This document shows, in pieces, positions 7,304-15,875 of a stretch of 64,000 nucleotides of DNA. The notes beneath the pieces were generated by a model. The model did not search any database and had not been told where the DNA came from. It saw nothing but the letters and a program-made list of their open reading frames with translations. The stretch spans positions 29,006 to 93,005 of the forward strand of contig NZ_BDAW01000035.1 in the NCBI RefSeq assembly GCF_001625085.1, read 5' to 3'. Both the position numbers and the translations under genes were made by a program. Source of the stretch: Nocardia acidivorans NBRC 108247. GTDB lineage: Bacteria; Actinomycetota; Actinomycetes; Mycobacteriales; Mycobacteriaceae. Position 1 is the first letter of the stretch. Every line of letters starts with the position of its first letter.

Positions 7304-8440
7304 GTGCGCATCGCAACTGTTCGCAATGTTGGAATCTGTCTCGTGGCGGGGGCGTTGGTCCTGAGCGTGGGGGCCTGCACCAAGAAGTCGGAGACGGCGG
7401 CAAGCAGTGCCGCGACCGCTACCTCGGCCGCCGATCTGGGTGGGATGGACGCGTTGATCGCGGCCGCCAAGAAGGAGGGGACGCTCAATCTCATGGCGCT
7501 GCCGCGGGATTGGGCGGGGTATGGCGAATTGATGGACAACTTCGCCGCCAAGTACGGGATCAAGGTCAATGACGATAATCCGGGAGCGAGCAGTGCCGAT
7601 GAGATCAATGCGATCAAATCGCTGAAGGGGCAGGATCGGGCGCCGGATGCCGTCGACGTCGGGACCTCATTCGCCATCTCCGGCGCGAAGGAGGGGTTGT
7701 ACGCGCCCTATAAGGTGACCGGCTGGGGTGATATCCCGGACTCCCAGAAGGCTTCGGACGGAACGTGGTTCGCCGATTACGGCGGGTACATGTCCATCGG
7801 CTGCGATGCCGCCAAGGTGCAGGTCTGCCCGACCACCATCGCCGATCTGCTCGAGCCGCGGTACAAGGGTCAGGTCGCGCTCAGCGGTGACCCGCTCAAG
7901 AGCAATTCCGCGCTCATGGCGGTCTGGACCGCCTCGCTCGCCACCGGCGGCTCGGCCGACAATATCCAGCCGGGTATCGACTTCTTCGGAAAGCTCAAGG
8001 CCGCAGGCAATTTCGTGCCGGTGAAGGCTACCGCCGCCACCGTGCAGTCCGGTGAGACCCCGATCATCATCGACTGGGACTACCTCAACGCCGGTATCGC
8101 CCAGACCACCGCCAACTCCGGTGCGAAGTGGACCGTCGCGGTCTCCACCGACGCCAGCATCGGCGGCTACTACGCCCAGGCGGTCAGCAAGACTGCCCCG
8201 CATCCGGCCGCCGCCCGCCTGTGGCAGGAATACCTGTACAGCGATGAGGGCCAGAACGGCCTGCTCAAGGGCTTCGCGCGTCCGGTCCGCCTGCCCGCCA
8301 TGCAGAAGAGCGGCACCGTCGATCCCGCGCTGGCCAAGGTGCTGCCCGCGGCCAGCGACAAGGCGGTCTACCCGACCGACGATCAGGCCGCCAAGGCCAA
8401 GGACATCATGACCCAGACCTGGGCGAACACTGTCAAATGA
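7304..8440 (+). CDS. ABC importer substrate-binding lipoprotein (aminoethylphosphonate/polyamine-like class)
   Basis: A 378-aa extracellular solute-binding protein. The N-terminal signal ends in a lipobox (LSVGAC), so it should be anchored outside the membrane through Cys near residue 25. The mature part follows the family that binds iron, polyamines and 2-aminoethylphosphonate, starting LIAAAKKEGTLNL and with the conserved PRDWAGYGE. GTG at 7304 is chosen because it follows GGGAG and gives a standard signal peptide. It overlaps the first permease gene by 4 bases (ATGA). With the two permeases and the ATPase it forms a complete importer; the nearby oxygenases suggest an aminoethylphosphonate or its N-methyl derivative as ligand. 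Confidence 0.85.
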   Translation: MRIATVRNVGICLVAGALVLSVGACTKKSETAASSAATATSAADLGGMDALIAAAKKEGTLNLMALPRDWAGYGELMDNFAAKYGIKVNDDNPGASSADEINAIKSLKGQDRAPDAVDVGTSFAISGAKEGLYAPYKVTGWGDIPDSQKASDGTWFADYGGYMSIGCDAAKVQVCPTTIADLLEPRYKGQVALSGDPLKSNSALMAVWTASLATGGSADNIQPGIDFFGKLKAAGNFVPVKATAATVQSGETPIIIDWDYLNAGIAQTTANSGAKWTVAVSTDASIGGYYAQAVSKTAPHPAAARLWQEYLYSDEGQNGLLKGFARPVRLPAMQKSGTVDPALAKVLPAASDKAVYPTDDQAAKAKDIMTQTWANTVK

Positions 8441-9312
8441 GTTCATCGGTTCGTTCGGCCCGAGTCTTGACATGGCTCGGGCTCGTCCCGTTTCTGGCGT
8501 ACGTGGGCGTGTTCTTCCTGCTGCCGACCGGCGTCATCGCGTATTCGGCATTCCAGGTCGGTGACAGCGGGAACACCTGGTTCGGCACCGCGAATGTGGC
8601 CTCGGCGCTCAAAGGCGCGTACCTCACCGGCCTGAAGAACAGCGTCGTGCTCTCCCTGGTGGTCGCGATCATCGCCGCCGTCCTGGGAATCGTTCTGGCA
8701 CAGGCGATTACGAGCGGACGCGGACAGCTCCTACAGCGCGCGGTCTCCACAAGCGCGGCGGTGCTGGCGAACTTCGGCGGCCTGCCGCTGGCCTTCCTGT
8801 TCGTCGCCGCGATCGGCAATGCCGGTGTGCTGACCAAAATGCTCCAGGATCATCTGAACATCTCCCTGCGCGACGACCTGCACCTGGACCTGTACTCGCA
8901 GGCGGGCGTGCAGTTCGTCTACCTGTATTTCCTTGTCCCGCTGATGGTTCTGGTCATCACCCCGGCCCTGGAGGGCCTGCGCCCGGAATGGCGCGAAGCC
9001 GCCGAGAGCCTCGGCGCACACGGCTGGCAGTACTGGCGCTATGTCGCCGGTCCCGCCCTACTCCCGCATTTCCTGGGCAGTGTGGCGCTGCTGTTCTGCA
9101 CCTCGTTCTCCTCCTTCGCCACCGCCGACGCACTCACCAACGGCACCCTCGCCATTACCCCGCTCCAGATCGAGAGCGCGGTCTCGGGCAATGTCCTTGT
9201 CGGACAGGAGAACCTGGGCGCGGCCCTGGCCCTGAACATGATCGTGGTCGTCGTGCCGCTCACCCTGCTCTACCAGTACATGCAGAACAGGACCTCTCGA
9301 TGGCTACGGTGA
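8437..9312 (+). CDS. ABC importer permease 1 (PhnU/PotB-like)
   Basis: An inner-membrane permease of 291 aa with about six helices. The EAA loop that contacts the ATPase is visible as EAAESLGAHGWQYWRYVAGPALLP near residue 190. It belongs to the binding-protein-dependent permease class of polyamine and phosphonate importers. The start overlaps the end of the binding-protein gene (ATGA) and the end overlaps the second permease by 13 bases, so the four transporter genes are almost certainly translated in step from one message. Confidence 0.9.
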   Translation: MSSSVRSARVLTWLGLVPFLAYVGVFFLLPTGVIAYSAFQVGDSGNTWFGTANVASALKGAYLTGLKNSVVLSLVVAIIAAVLGIVLAQAITSGRGQLLQRAVSTSAAVLANFGGLPLAFLFVAAIGNAGVLTKMLQDHLNISLRDDLHLDLYSQAGVQFVYLYFLVPLMVLVITPALEGLRPEWREAAESLGAHGWQYWRYVAGPALLPHFLGSVALLFCTSFSSFATADALTNGTLAITPLQIESAVSGNVLVGQENLGAALALNMIVVVVPLTLLYQYMQNRTSRWLR

Positions 9313-10181
9313 CCGATCCCGCGGTGCTGCTGGGTGACGCCGCGGGACAACAGCATCCGCGCTCCGGTCGCACGTACACCCGCCCGCGGGCGTACTGGCG
9401 CTGGATCGTGCTCGGCCTGGCCGCGCTCTACTTCATCGGCCCGTTCGCGGTGGCCTTCTGGTTCACCATCCACGACAAGAACGGCGTGAGCTTGCGCGCC
9501 TACACCCGAATCCTCTCCACCGCGGGGCTTTCCGACGCACTGGGCACCTCACTGGCCCTCGGACTCGTCGCGGTGGCGATCACCCTGGTCCTCATGGTGC
9601 CGACCATGCTGCTGGTGCACCTGCGATTACAGTCCGCGCGCCCGGTGGTCGAACTGCTTTCCCTGCTGCCGCTGGTGATTCCGCCCGTCGCCCTGGTCGT
9701 CGGCGTCCGTAGCGTGCTCTCCTGGGGCAACAACAGTGATTACGTCGAGATCACCCAGGTCTTCACCGCGCTGCAGAAACAACCCCTCTCGCTGATCCTG
9801 GCCCTGGTCTACGTGGTGATCGCACTGCCGTTCACCTTCCGCGCCCTGGACGCCGGAATCCGCGGCTCCCGTATCGACGTGCTCGTCGAGGCCGCCCAGA
9901 ACCTCGGCGCGGGCTGGTTCACGGTGCTGTGGCGCGTGGTCCTGCCAGCCCTGCGCACCTCCATCCTGAACGCGGCTTTCCTGACCTTCGCACTCGTCAT
10001 GGGGGAGTACACGATCGCGAAGATCCTCATCTTCCGCACCTTCCCCGTCTGGCTGGCCCAGTCCGCCAATACCGACGGCCAACTCCAGGTCGCACTGTCG
10101 ATCCTGAGCCTGGTGCTGACCTGGCTCATCCTGCTCATTGTTGTCTCGATCGCCGGTCGATCCCGAAAGGCCTCCCGATGA
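9300..10181 (+). CDS. ABC importer permease 2 (PhnV/PotC-like)
   Basis: A second permease of 293 aa with about six membrane helices after a basic cytoplasmic N-terminus. The EAA loop reads EAAQNLGAGWFTVLWRVVLPAL near residue 200. It pairs with permease 1 to form the membrane channel. ATG at 9300 is used; the gene ends in an ATGA overlap with the ATPase gene. As a heterodimeric permease pair with one ATPase gene, the arrangement matches 2-aminoethylphosphonate and polyamine importers. Confidence 0.9.
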   Translation: MATVTDPAVLLGDAAGQQHPRSGRTYTRPRAYWRWIVLGLAALYFIGPFAVAFWFTIHDKNGVSLRAYTRILSTAGLSDALGTSLALGLVAVAITLVLMVPTMLLVHLRLQSARPVVELLSLLPLVIPPVALVVGVRSVLSWGNNSDYVEITQVFTALQKQPLSLILALVYVVIALPFTFRALDAGIRGSRIDVLVEAAQNLGAGWFTVLWRVVLPALRTSILNAAFLTFALVMGEYTIAKILIFRTFPVWLAQSANTDGQLQVALSILSLVLTWLILLIVVSIAGRSRKASR

Positions 10182-11248
10182 CCGCCCAGGTAGTCCCCGA
10201 AATCAGCAGTACCGCAGTCGGTTTCGTCGACGTGCACCGGCACTACGGCAATGTCAAAGCCCTGGACGGTCTCACCCTCGATATCGATCCGGGTGAATTC
10301 ATCGCCCTGCTCGGCCCCTCGGGCTGCGGAAAGACCACGGCCCTGCGCATTCTCGCCGGATTCGACCACCCCACCTCGGGGGAGGTTCTGGTCGGCGGCC
10401 GCGATGCCTCCTCGATCCCCGCGAACAAGCGCGATATGGGCATGGTCTTTCAGTCCTACAGCCTTTTCCCGACCATGTCCGCCCAGGACAATGTGGCCTT
10501 CGGCCTCGGCCTGCGCGGTCGCCCCGCCAAGCGCCGGCGCGAGCGCGCCCGCGAACTGCTGGATATGGTCGGCCTCGCCGAGCACGTCGCCAAATACCCG
10601 CATCAACTCTCCGGCGGTCAGCAGCAACGCGTGGCCCTGGCCCGCGCCCTCGCCATCGCACCCCGGGTCCTGCTGCTGGACGAGCCGCTCTCGGCCCTGG
10701 ATGCCAAGGTGCGCCAGCAATTGCGCGAGGAGATCCGCCGCATCCAGCGCGAACTCGGCGTCACCACCGTATTCGTCACCCACGACCAGGAGGAGGCCCT
10801 GGCCATCGCCGATCGCGTCGCGGTCATGCGCAACGGCCGAATGGAACAGTGCGCCAGCCCCGATCAGGTATATCAGCGCCCGGCCACCCCCTTCGTAGCC
10901 GAATTCGTCGGCACCATGAACCGCATTCCGGCCACCGCCGTCGACGCCACCCATGTGCGCGTGGGGGAGCAGATCCTGCCCTGCGACGGCGAGGCCACCG
11001 CCGAGGGCGAGGTCACCGTCCTGGCCCGCCCCGAAGCGGTCCTGGTGCACGAATCCCCGGACGGCACAGCCACTGTCGTGGCCGTGACCTTCTTCGGCGC
11101 GACCACCCGCCTGCGCCTGACCCGCCCCGAGGGACTCGAGCTGCTCGCCGATGTGGCCAGCCACCGCGCCGCCGACCTGACACCCGGAACCCGCGTCGAG
11201 GTCTCCCTGCTGGACCGTCCGGTGCTGCTGGCCGCGGATCCCCGTTGA
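10178..11248 (+). CDS. ABC importer ATP-binding subunit (PhnT/PotA-like)
   Basis: A 356-aa ATPase of the CUT1/MOI type. Walker A GPSGCGKTT lies near residue 46, the Q-loop is in VFQSYSLFP, the signature is LSGGQQQRVALARAL, Walker B is LLLDEPLSALD, and the H-loop is THDQEEAL. A C-terminal TOBE-like region of about 110 residues follows. It powers import through the two upstream permeases. The start codon overlaps the permease stop. A GntR-family regulator follows 13 bases downstream and is probably in the same transcript. Confidence 0.92.
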   Translation: MTAQVVPEISSTAVGFVDVHRHYGNVKALDGLTLDIDPGEFIALLGPSGCGKTTALRILAGFDHPTSGEVLVGGRDASSIPANKRDMGMVFQSYSLFPTMSAQDNVAFGLGLRGRPAKRRRERARELLDMVGLAEHVAKYPHQLSGGQQQRVALARALAIAPRVLLLDEPLSALDAKVRQQLREEIRRIQRELGVTTVFVTHDQEEALAIADRVAVMRNGRMEQCASPDQVYQRPATPFVAEFVGTMNRIPATAVDATHVRVGEQILPCDGEATAEGEVTVLARPEAVLVHESPDGTATVVAVTFFGATTRLRLTRPEGLELLADVASHRAADLTPGTRVEVSLLDRPVLLAADPR

Positions 11249-11261
11249 ATACAGTTGCCGT

Positions 11262-12026
11262 GTGACGACTGATAATCCGAAGGTTCCCCGCTATCGGGAG
11301 ATCGCCGAGCAGTTGCGCTCGGCGATCGAGAACGGTGAGTTCGCCGACGGCGCGTCACTACCCTCGGAACACCGCCTGAGCGAGCGCTACGGCGTCTCGC
11401 GCGGCACCATCCGGCAGGCGTTCGCGTTCCTGCGCGCCTCGGGCGTGGTCTCCTCGCGCCAGGGCGCGCGCCGTCAGGTGCTGCGCGGCCCCCGCGCACA
11501 GCCGATGACCGAACTGGTCAGCTTCGCCCGCTGGGCGCGCAGTATCGGCGAGACCCCGAGCAGCCGCACCGTCGGCACCGCGAGTGTCACCCCGTCCCCG
11601 GAGGTGCGGGAGAAGCTCGGTCTGGCCAAGGGCGAGAACGCTTTTCACGTGGAGCGGGTCCGCCTGCTGAGCGGCACCCCGACCATGCTGGAGAACACCT
11701 ACTATCCCGAACGCCTGGCCGAGCCGATCCTGGCGATGGATCTGGACGCCGAATCGATCACCGATCACCTGGAGAACTACGGCATCGTCTTCGCCGACGC
11801 CGAACACTCCATCGATGCCATCGCCGCACCCACCCGCACCGCCGGATTACTCGGAATCCGCACCGGCACACCGCTGTTGCGCACCATCCGGCGCACCACC
11901 GATCCGGCCGGTGAGGTGCTGGAATGCTCTTTCGACACCTACGTCGGCTCGGCGGTGGCGTTCGTGGTGCGCAATTCGGTGGCGGCCGGGGCGGTGAGCC
12001 GGGTCAGATCGCTGCTGACGACCTGA
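11262..12026 (+). CDS. GntR/HutC-family regulator with UTRA domain
   Basis: A 254-aa transcription factor. Residues about 8-75 are a GntR winged helix (YREIAEQLRSAI, GASLPSEHRLSERYGVSRGTIRQA). The rest is a UTRA ligand-binding domain, the class that senses small metabolites and includes PhnF and PhnR. GTG at 11262 lies 13 bases after the ATPase gene. Placement at the end of the importer operon and convergent to the phosphonate-type oxygenase genes suggests it senses the transported compound. Two similar 12-base sites, at 7211-7222 and 13692-13703, are plausible targets. Confidence 0.88.
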   Translation: MTTDNPKVPRYREIAEQLRSAIENGEFADGASLPSEHRLSERYGVSRGTIRQAFAFLRASGVVSSRQGARRQVLRGPRAQPMTELVSFARWARSIGETPSSRTVGTASVTPSPEVREKLGLAKGENAFHVERVRLLSGTPTMLENTYYPERLAEPILAMDLDAESITDHLENYGIVFADAEHSIDAIAAPTRTAGLLGIRTGTPLLRTIRRTTDPAGEVLECSFDTYVGSAVAFVVRNSVAAGAVSRVRSLLTT

Positions 12027-12573
12027 GGGTGCGATCCAGGGCCTCGATCTCGGCGCGGAAATCGGCCAGGGCGGGCACCGGTGCTTCCGGATCCTTTCCG
12101 GCATCGTCGAATCTGCGCAGGGCCGTGGCGGATTCGCAGTGCGGCTCGGCCGCGAACGTCGCGACCTCCGCGGCGCTCATCTCCCCGCCCTGCACCGACA
12201 TGGTGTACTTCGAGGCGTCCGAGAGCCGGTCGTAATAGGCCGCATCGGTGGCGCACAGATACCGCTTGGCCGCCACATGCAGGCGCACCGGCTCGGTGAC
12301 CGCGGCATCGAACCATTGCGAAAGCCATTCCGCGGCAATGGCATCGTGCCGATTGTCATGCCCGCGCATGAGTTCGAGTCCACTCATCGCGCCCGAGAAA
12401 TGCCCGACGTCATGAACGACCGCCGCCACGATCAGCTCGGCGGACGCCCCGGCGGCGCGCGCCACCTGCGCGGTCTGCAACATATGGGTGGCGATCGAAA
12501 CATCCTCGCCGAGATACTCTTTCGCGCCCTCGCTCTCGAACAGCTCGGTCAGCGCCTCGTAGGCGTGTGTCAT
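12004..12573 (-). CDS. HD-domain mixed-valent di-iron oxygenase, TmpB/PhnZ-like
   Basis: A 189-aa protein of the phosphonate-operon HD family. Iron-binding residues line up with those of PhnZ as I recall them: Tyr20 and Glu23 in EYLGE, His30, His54-Asp55 (VVHDVGHF), His76, His99 (LHVAAKRYL) and Asp156. The first six keep the same spacing as in PhnZ. PhnZ and TmpB cleave the C-P bond of 1-hydroxy-2-aminoethylphosphonates, giving glycine or a methylated glycine plus phosphate. The start overlaps the stop of the upstream oxygenase gene by 4 bases. The Tyr/Glu lid marks it as an oxygenase, not an HD phosphohydrolase. TmpB or PhnZ-type substrate choice is not settled. Confidence 0.85.
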   Translation of the reverse strand: MTHAYEALTELFESEGAKEYLGEDVSIATHMLQTAQVARAAGASAELIVAAVVHDVGHFSGAMSGLELMRGHDNRHDAIAAEWLSQWFDAAVTEPVRLHVAAKRYLCATDAAYYDRLSDASKYTMSVQGGEMSAAEVATFAAEPHCESATALRRFDDAGKDPEAPVPALADFRAEIEALDRTLRSSAAI

Positions 12574-13703
12574 CGTCCCTGTTCCTCCAGTCGCCGCAGC
12601 GTGCTGTTCAATCCGTCCAAGTCCGCGTAGGTGCCCTGTAGATGCCGCCCGCCCGCCGCCGCGAAGGCCGTGCGGGCGTGCAGTGCCCTGGTGTTGTCGA
12701 AAATCAGGCAGTCTCCGGTGTCGAGCCGGAAATTCAGCTGCGCCTCCGGTTGGTACAGCAGCTCCGCGAAACGGCGATAGGCGCCATAGAAGGCCCGCAC
12801 GCGCTCCGGATCGGCCAGGGGCACCTCCATGGACCGGTTGTTGAACCGGATCTCCCGAATTCGCTGTTCGGCATCGAGTCCGATCAACGGCACCACCGCG
12901 CCGAGCCGGGCGCCATCACCGTGATACCGGTAGGTGACCGGGGTCGTGGTGAGCACATCGAAGGCCGCGCGATCGGTCTCGCGCAGTTCGGCCGCGGCCG
13001 CGAACCCGTCCACCATGCCGGAATCCCCGCCCTCGGCCGCATTGTGCAGGCAGAGCAGCAATTGCAGGGTGGGTACCGGTTCCCGATAGGGATTATCGGT
13101 ATGGGGTGTGATCGCCAATCCCGTGAAGGCCAGGTTCACCGGATTCGGTTCCACCCGCACATCGAAGATCCGCCCGTAATTCGTCTCGCGCACATACCCG
13201 AAGGTCTCGGCGACCTTCGTCACCTGTCCGGCCTCGGCCGGAACCCCTTGCAGCAGGACGAATCCCCACTCCACGACCTGTCGCAGCGCGGGCGCGGGCC
13301 GCTCCAGATAGAGCTGCCACCTCACCGGTTCCAAGGCCGCGGCCGCGGTCGAATCACGCCACAGCCGCTTGGCCCGTTCACTGCGCAGGTCCAGATCCGC
13401 GACCCGATTCGCCTCGCCCAGCAGCGCATCCAGCGCGAAGGAGGTCCGATGCCCGCCCGGGGTGAACCGCACCCGCAGTCGATCCTCGACCACGGTCGCC
13501 TCCCGCACCCGGATATCGGCGGGCAGATCGACGATATTGAACAGTCGCTGCCCGCTCAGCACATCGCGACTGTCCGCGTCGGGTGCGTTGTCCCGCAACC
13601 AGATCGCGGGAATCTCCACCGTCCGGCCCGCCGCGCTGAGCCGAACATCGCCATCGACCACGGCCGCCTCGACCGAGAGCCCGCTCGAAACTTGGCCATA
13701 CAT
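12570..13703 (-). CDS. Fe(II)/2-oxoglutarate oxygenase, TmpA/gamma-butyrobetaine-hydroxylase-like
   Basis: A 377-aa oxygenase with the two-domain plan of gamma-butyrobetaine hydroxylase: an N-terminal DUF971-like domain (WLRDN near 35-39) and a TauD-like catalytic domain. Metal ligands are His201 and Asp203 (PHTDNPY) and His342; Arg344 (LHART) should bind 2-oxoglutarate. The cysteines that bind structural zinc in the true enzyme's first domain are missing. Its partner is a PhnZ/TmpB-type oxygenase, so alpha-hydroxylation of an aminoethylphosphonate is more likely than carnitine synthesis. ATG at 13703 gives the family's usual length but has no clear ribosome site; a downstream GTG is possible. 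Confidence 0.78.
   Translation of the reverse strand: MYGQVSSGLSVEAAVVDGDVRLSAAGRTVEIPAIWLRDNAPDADSRDVLSGQRLFNIVDLPADIRVREATVVEDRLRVRFTPGGHRTSFALDALLGEANRVADLDLRSERAKRLWRDSTAAAALEPVRWQLYLERPAPALRQVVEWGFVLLQGVPAEAGQVTKVAETFGYVRETNYGRIFDVRVEPNPVNLAFTGLAITPHTDNPYREPVPTLQLLLCLHNAAEGGDSGMVDGFAAAAELRETDRAAFDVLTTTPVTYRYHGDGARLGAVVPLIGLDAEQRIREIRFNNRSMEVPLADPERVRAFYGAYRRFAELLYQPEAQLNFRLDTGDCLIFDNTRALHARTAFAAAGGRHLQGTYADLDGLNSTLRRLEEQGR
13692..13703. promoter_or_regulatory. Second candidate GntR operator at oxygenase start
   Basis: TTGGCCATACAT matches 10 of 12 positions of the candidate operator at 7211-7222. It overlaps the proposed start codon of the oxygenase gene, which would suit a repressor site if the message is leaderless or the start lies further in. 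It could be chance. Confidence 0.3.
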
Positions 13704-13922
13704 GTTTGCGAGTATGGCACAGGCCGGGCGCGGGGGATTGTCTCGTTCTGAACTTCGAGTGAACAGCTCTTCCGGGGCCAAACCTCCCAAGAAGTGAAGC
13801 CATGCCATTCGGCGGCTTGCGCGTGAGCAGCCCGGGGACGACGATGTGAATCGAGTAGCCTCCCGATCGGCCGCCGGCGCACCCGTCCGAGGCATAGCAC
13901 TTTCCACCGGAACCGGAGTCCA

Positions 13923-14237
13923 ATGGCGCTCTCTGCACTGCTCGCCCGGATCGTGGCCTGGATGCGGGCGGGATACCCGCAGGGCGTCCCCGAGAACGAT
14001 TACATCCCGCTGCTGTCGCTGCTCGCGCAGCGGCTCCCGGAAGAAGATGTGCGCCAGGTCGCGGCCGCGCTCGTCCGGCAGGGGACGATTCCGGCGGACA
14101 AGATCGACGCCGGGGTCGGGATCACCAAGGTGACCGACGATATGCCGTCCGAATCCGATATCGCCCGGGTGCGCGAGCATCTGCTGGCCTCGGGCTGGAC
14201 GATCGACGACACCTGGGTCGAACCCGGAAGTGCGTGA
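13923..14237 (+). CDS. DUF3349 family protein
   Basis: A 104-aa protein typical of DUF3349, a small all-helical family common in mycobacteria and nocardiae (such as Rv0543c). Recognisable segments are AWMRAGYPQGVPENDYIPLL near the start and the central LPEEDVRQVAAALV helix. No enzymatic residues are evident, and the biochemical role of the family is unknown to me. It stands alone, 219 bases from the divergent oxygenase start, and converges on corA with one base between the stop codons. Confidence 0.85.
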   Translation: MALSALLARIVAWMRAGYPQGVPENDYIPLLSLLAQRLPEEDVRQVAAALVRQGTIPADKIDAGVGITKVTDDMPSESDIARVREHLLASGWTIDDTWVEPGSA

Positions 14238-14238
14238 A

Positions 14239-15315
14239 CTACAGCCATTTATTGCGGCGGAACACCACCAGCAGCAGCGCGCAGAGAACGGTCATGAGGG
14301 TCAGCACCGCGGGATAGCCCCACTCCTGGTGCAGTTCCCGCATATGGTCGAAGTTCATACCGTAGATTCCGGCGATCATGGTCGGCACCGCGGCAATGGC
14401 GACCGCCGCCGAGATCTTGCGCATATCGGTGTTCTGCTGCACCGCGGTCTTGGCGACCGCGGCATTGACCAGGGCGGTGAGCGTCTCGTCGAAATCCCTG
14501 ATGCGTTCGGTGACGGCGGTGTGGTGGTCGGCGACATCGCGCAGATAACGCCGAACCTCCTTGGGCAGCAGGTTGTTCGGCCGTCCGAGCAATCGCAGCG
14601 GGGTGGCCAGCGGGCTGACCGCGCGCCGCAACTCCACGATCTCGCGTTTGAGTTGATAGATCGGCTCGACCGCGAGGTGATTTCTCGGGGAGAAGATCTC
14701 CTCCTCGACCAGATCGACCTCGATCTCGAGTTTCCGCGTCACCTCGACATAGGAATCCACCACGTAATCGGCGATGGCGTGCAGCACCGCGCCGGGGCCC
14801 AGCAGCAATCGCTCGGGATCATTCTCGAGGGTGTGGCGCACGCCCGCCAGGCCCGAATGTTCGCCGTGGCGTACCGCCACAACGAAATCCGGACCGGCGA
14901 AGATCACCATCTCGCCGGTCTGCACTATTTCGCTGACGGTATGCAATTCATGCTCGACATAGGCCACGGTACGCATGACCATCATGAGCGTATCGTCGTA
15001 GCGTTCCACCTTGGGCCGGTGCGAGCCCTCCAGCACATCCTCCACCGCGAGGGCGTGCAGGCCGAAAGTCTGTGCGATATCGGTCATTTGAATGTCGTCG
15101 GGTTCATGCAACCCCACCCACACGAATCCGGTTCCGCGCTCGCGCACCTCGGCCAGTGCCGCGGTGTGGGTGAAGTGTCCCGGCAATCGCCTGCCCTCGA
15201 CATAGACCGCGCAATCCACGATCGCCCGCGCGGTCGGAATCCGGATTCGCGGCAGCGGTCTCACCGACCGTCTTCGCGCTCCGCCGAACGAGGGCAGCGG
15301 AGGTATCGAGGGCAC
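14239..15315 (-). CDS. corA: Magnesium/cobalt transporter CorA
   Basis: A 358-aa CorA channel. A large cytoplasmic N-terminal domain of about 290 residues is followed by two C-terminal membrane helices. The signature GMN (YGMNF) lies at the end of the first helix, and the short C-terminus is basic (FRRNKWL), both hallmarks of the family. It forms a pentamer that lets Mg2+ into the cell. It is a single gene with no obvious operon partner. The start at 15315 gives normal length. Confidence 0.93.
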   Translation of the reverse strand: MPSIPPLPSFGGARRRSVRPLPRIRIPTARAIVDCAVYVEGRRLPGHFTHTAALAEVRERGTGFVWVGLHEPDDIQMTDIAQTFGLHALAVEDVLEGSHRPKVERYDDTLMMVMRTVAYVEHELHTVSEIVQTGEMVIFAGPDFVVAVRHGEHSGLAGVRHTLENDPERLLLGPGAVLHAIADYVVDSYVEVTRKLEIEVDLVEEEIFSPRNHLAVEPIYQLKREIVELRRAVSPLATPLRLLGRPNNLLPKEVRRYLRDVADHHTAVTERIRDFDETLTALVNAAVAKTAVQQNTDMRKISAAVAIAAVPTMIAGIYGMNFDHMRELHQEWGYPAVLTLMTVLCALLLVVFRRNKWL

Positions 15316-15458
15316 GGGCTGATGGTATGCCGATTCCGGCCGAATCTCCCGGGGAGTTCGAGCCGGTCACCTCGCGTGCGGGCCGTGTCCGAGAATGGAG
15401 ATCGGCTTCGACGTTCCCCATGAGTCGCACAACGGTGTGACCCGGACAAGGAGTGGTC

Positions 15459-15875
15459 ATGAAGTACATGATTCTGAGCTATGCCTCGCAGCGGGACTAC
15501 GACGGTATGGCGGGCGGAACCGAGCGGACACCGGCCTGGTCGGCGGAGGATTTCGCGGCCATGGTCGAGTTCATGGAGGCGTTCAACAAGGAGCTGGCCG
15601 CCTCGGGGGAGCTGGTCGAGACGCGCGGGCTGGCCGCGCCCGTGCACACCCGCCGGGTCGGCAACAGGGCCGGGCAGGCATTCGTGACCGATGGGCCGTA
15701 CGCCGAAACCCAGGAGGTGCTCGCGGGATACTGGGTGGTCGAATGCGAGAGCTTCGACCGCGCCACCGAAATCGCCGGGCGGCTGGGGAATTGCCCGGTC
15801 CCCGGGGACGCGTCCGCCAACGCGTACGCCGATATCCGGCCCATCAGCGATGGTGCGCAGGAACTTGGCTTCTGA
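15459..15875 (+). CDS. YCII/DGPF-domain protein
   Basis: A 138-aa YCII-related protein with the DGPF-type motif (VTDGPYAET) in its centre. The start MKYMILSYAS is typical, and the ATG at 15459 follows AAGGAG. The fold is a small ferredoxin-like dimer of uncertain activity. It overlaps the downstream ECF sigma factor gene by 26 bases. The DGPF/sigma pairing is the defining gene context of ECF42 sigma factors, where DGPF proteins are thought to feed the signal to the sigma factor. Confidence 0.9.
   Translation: MKYMILSYASQRDYDGMAGGTERTPAWSAEDFAAMVEFMEAFNKELAASGELVETRGLAAPVHTRRVGNRAGQAFVTDGPYAETQEVLAGYWVVECESFDRATEIAGRLGNCPVPGDASANAYADIRPISDGAQELGF

Noticed and set aside
9809..11164. A 451-codon frame on the minus strand
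   Set aside because: It is antisense to the ABC ATPase and permease, whose catalytic motifs are intact.
12004..12573. HD-domain phosphohydrolase acting on nucleotides
   Set aside because: The Tyr/Glu lid residues, the HVAAKRYL segment and the coupled 2-oxoglutarate oxygenase fit the phosphonate oxygenase group better.
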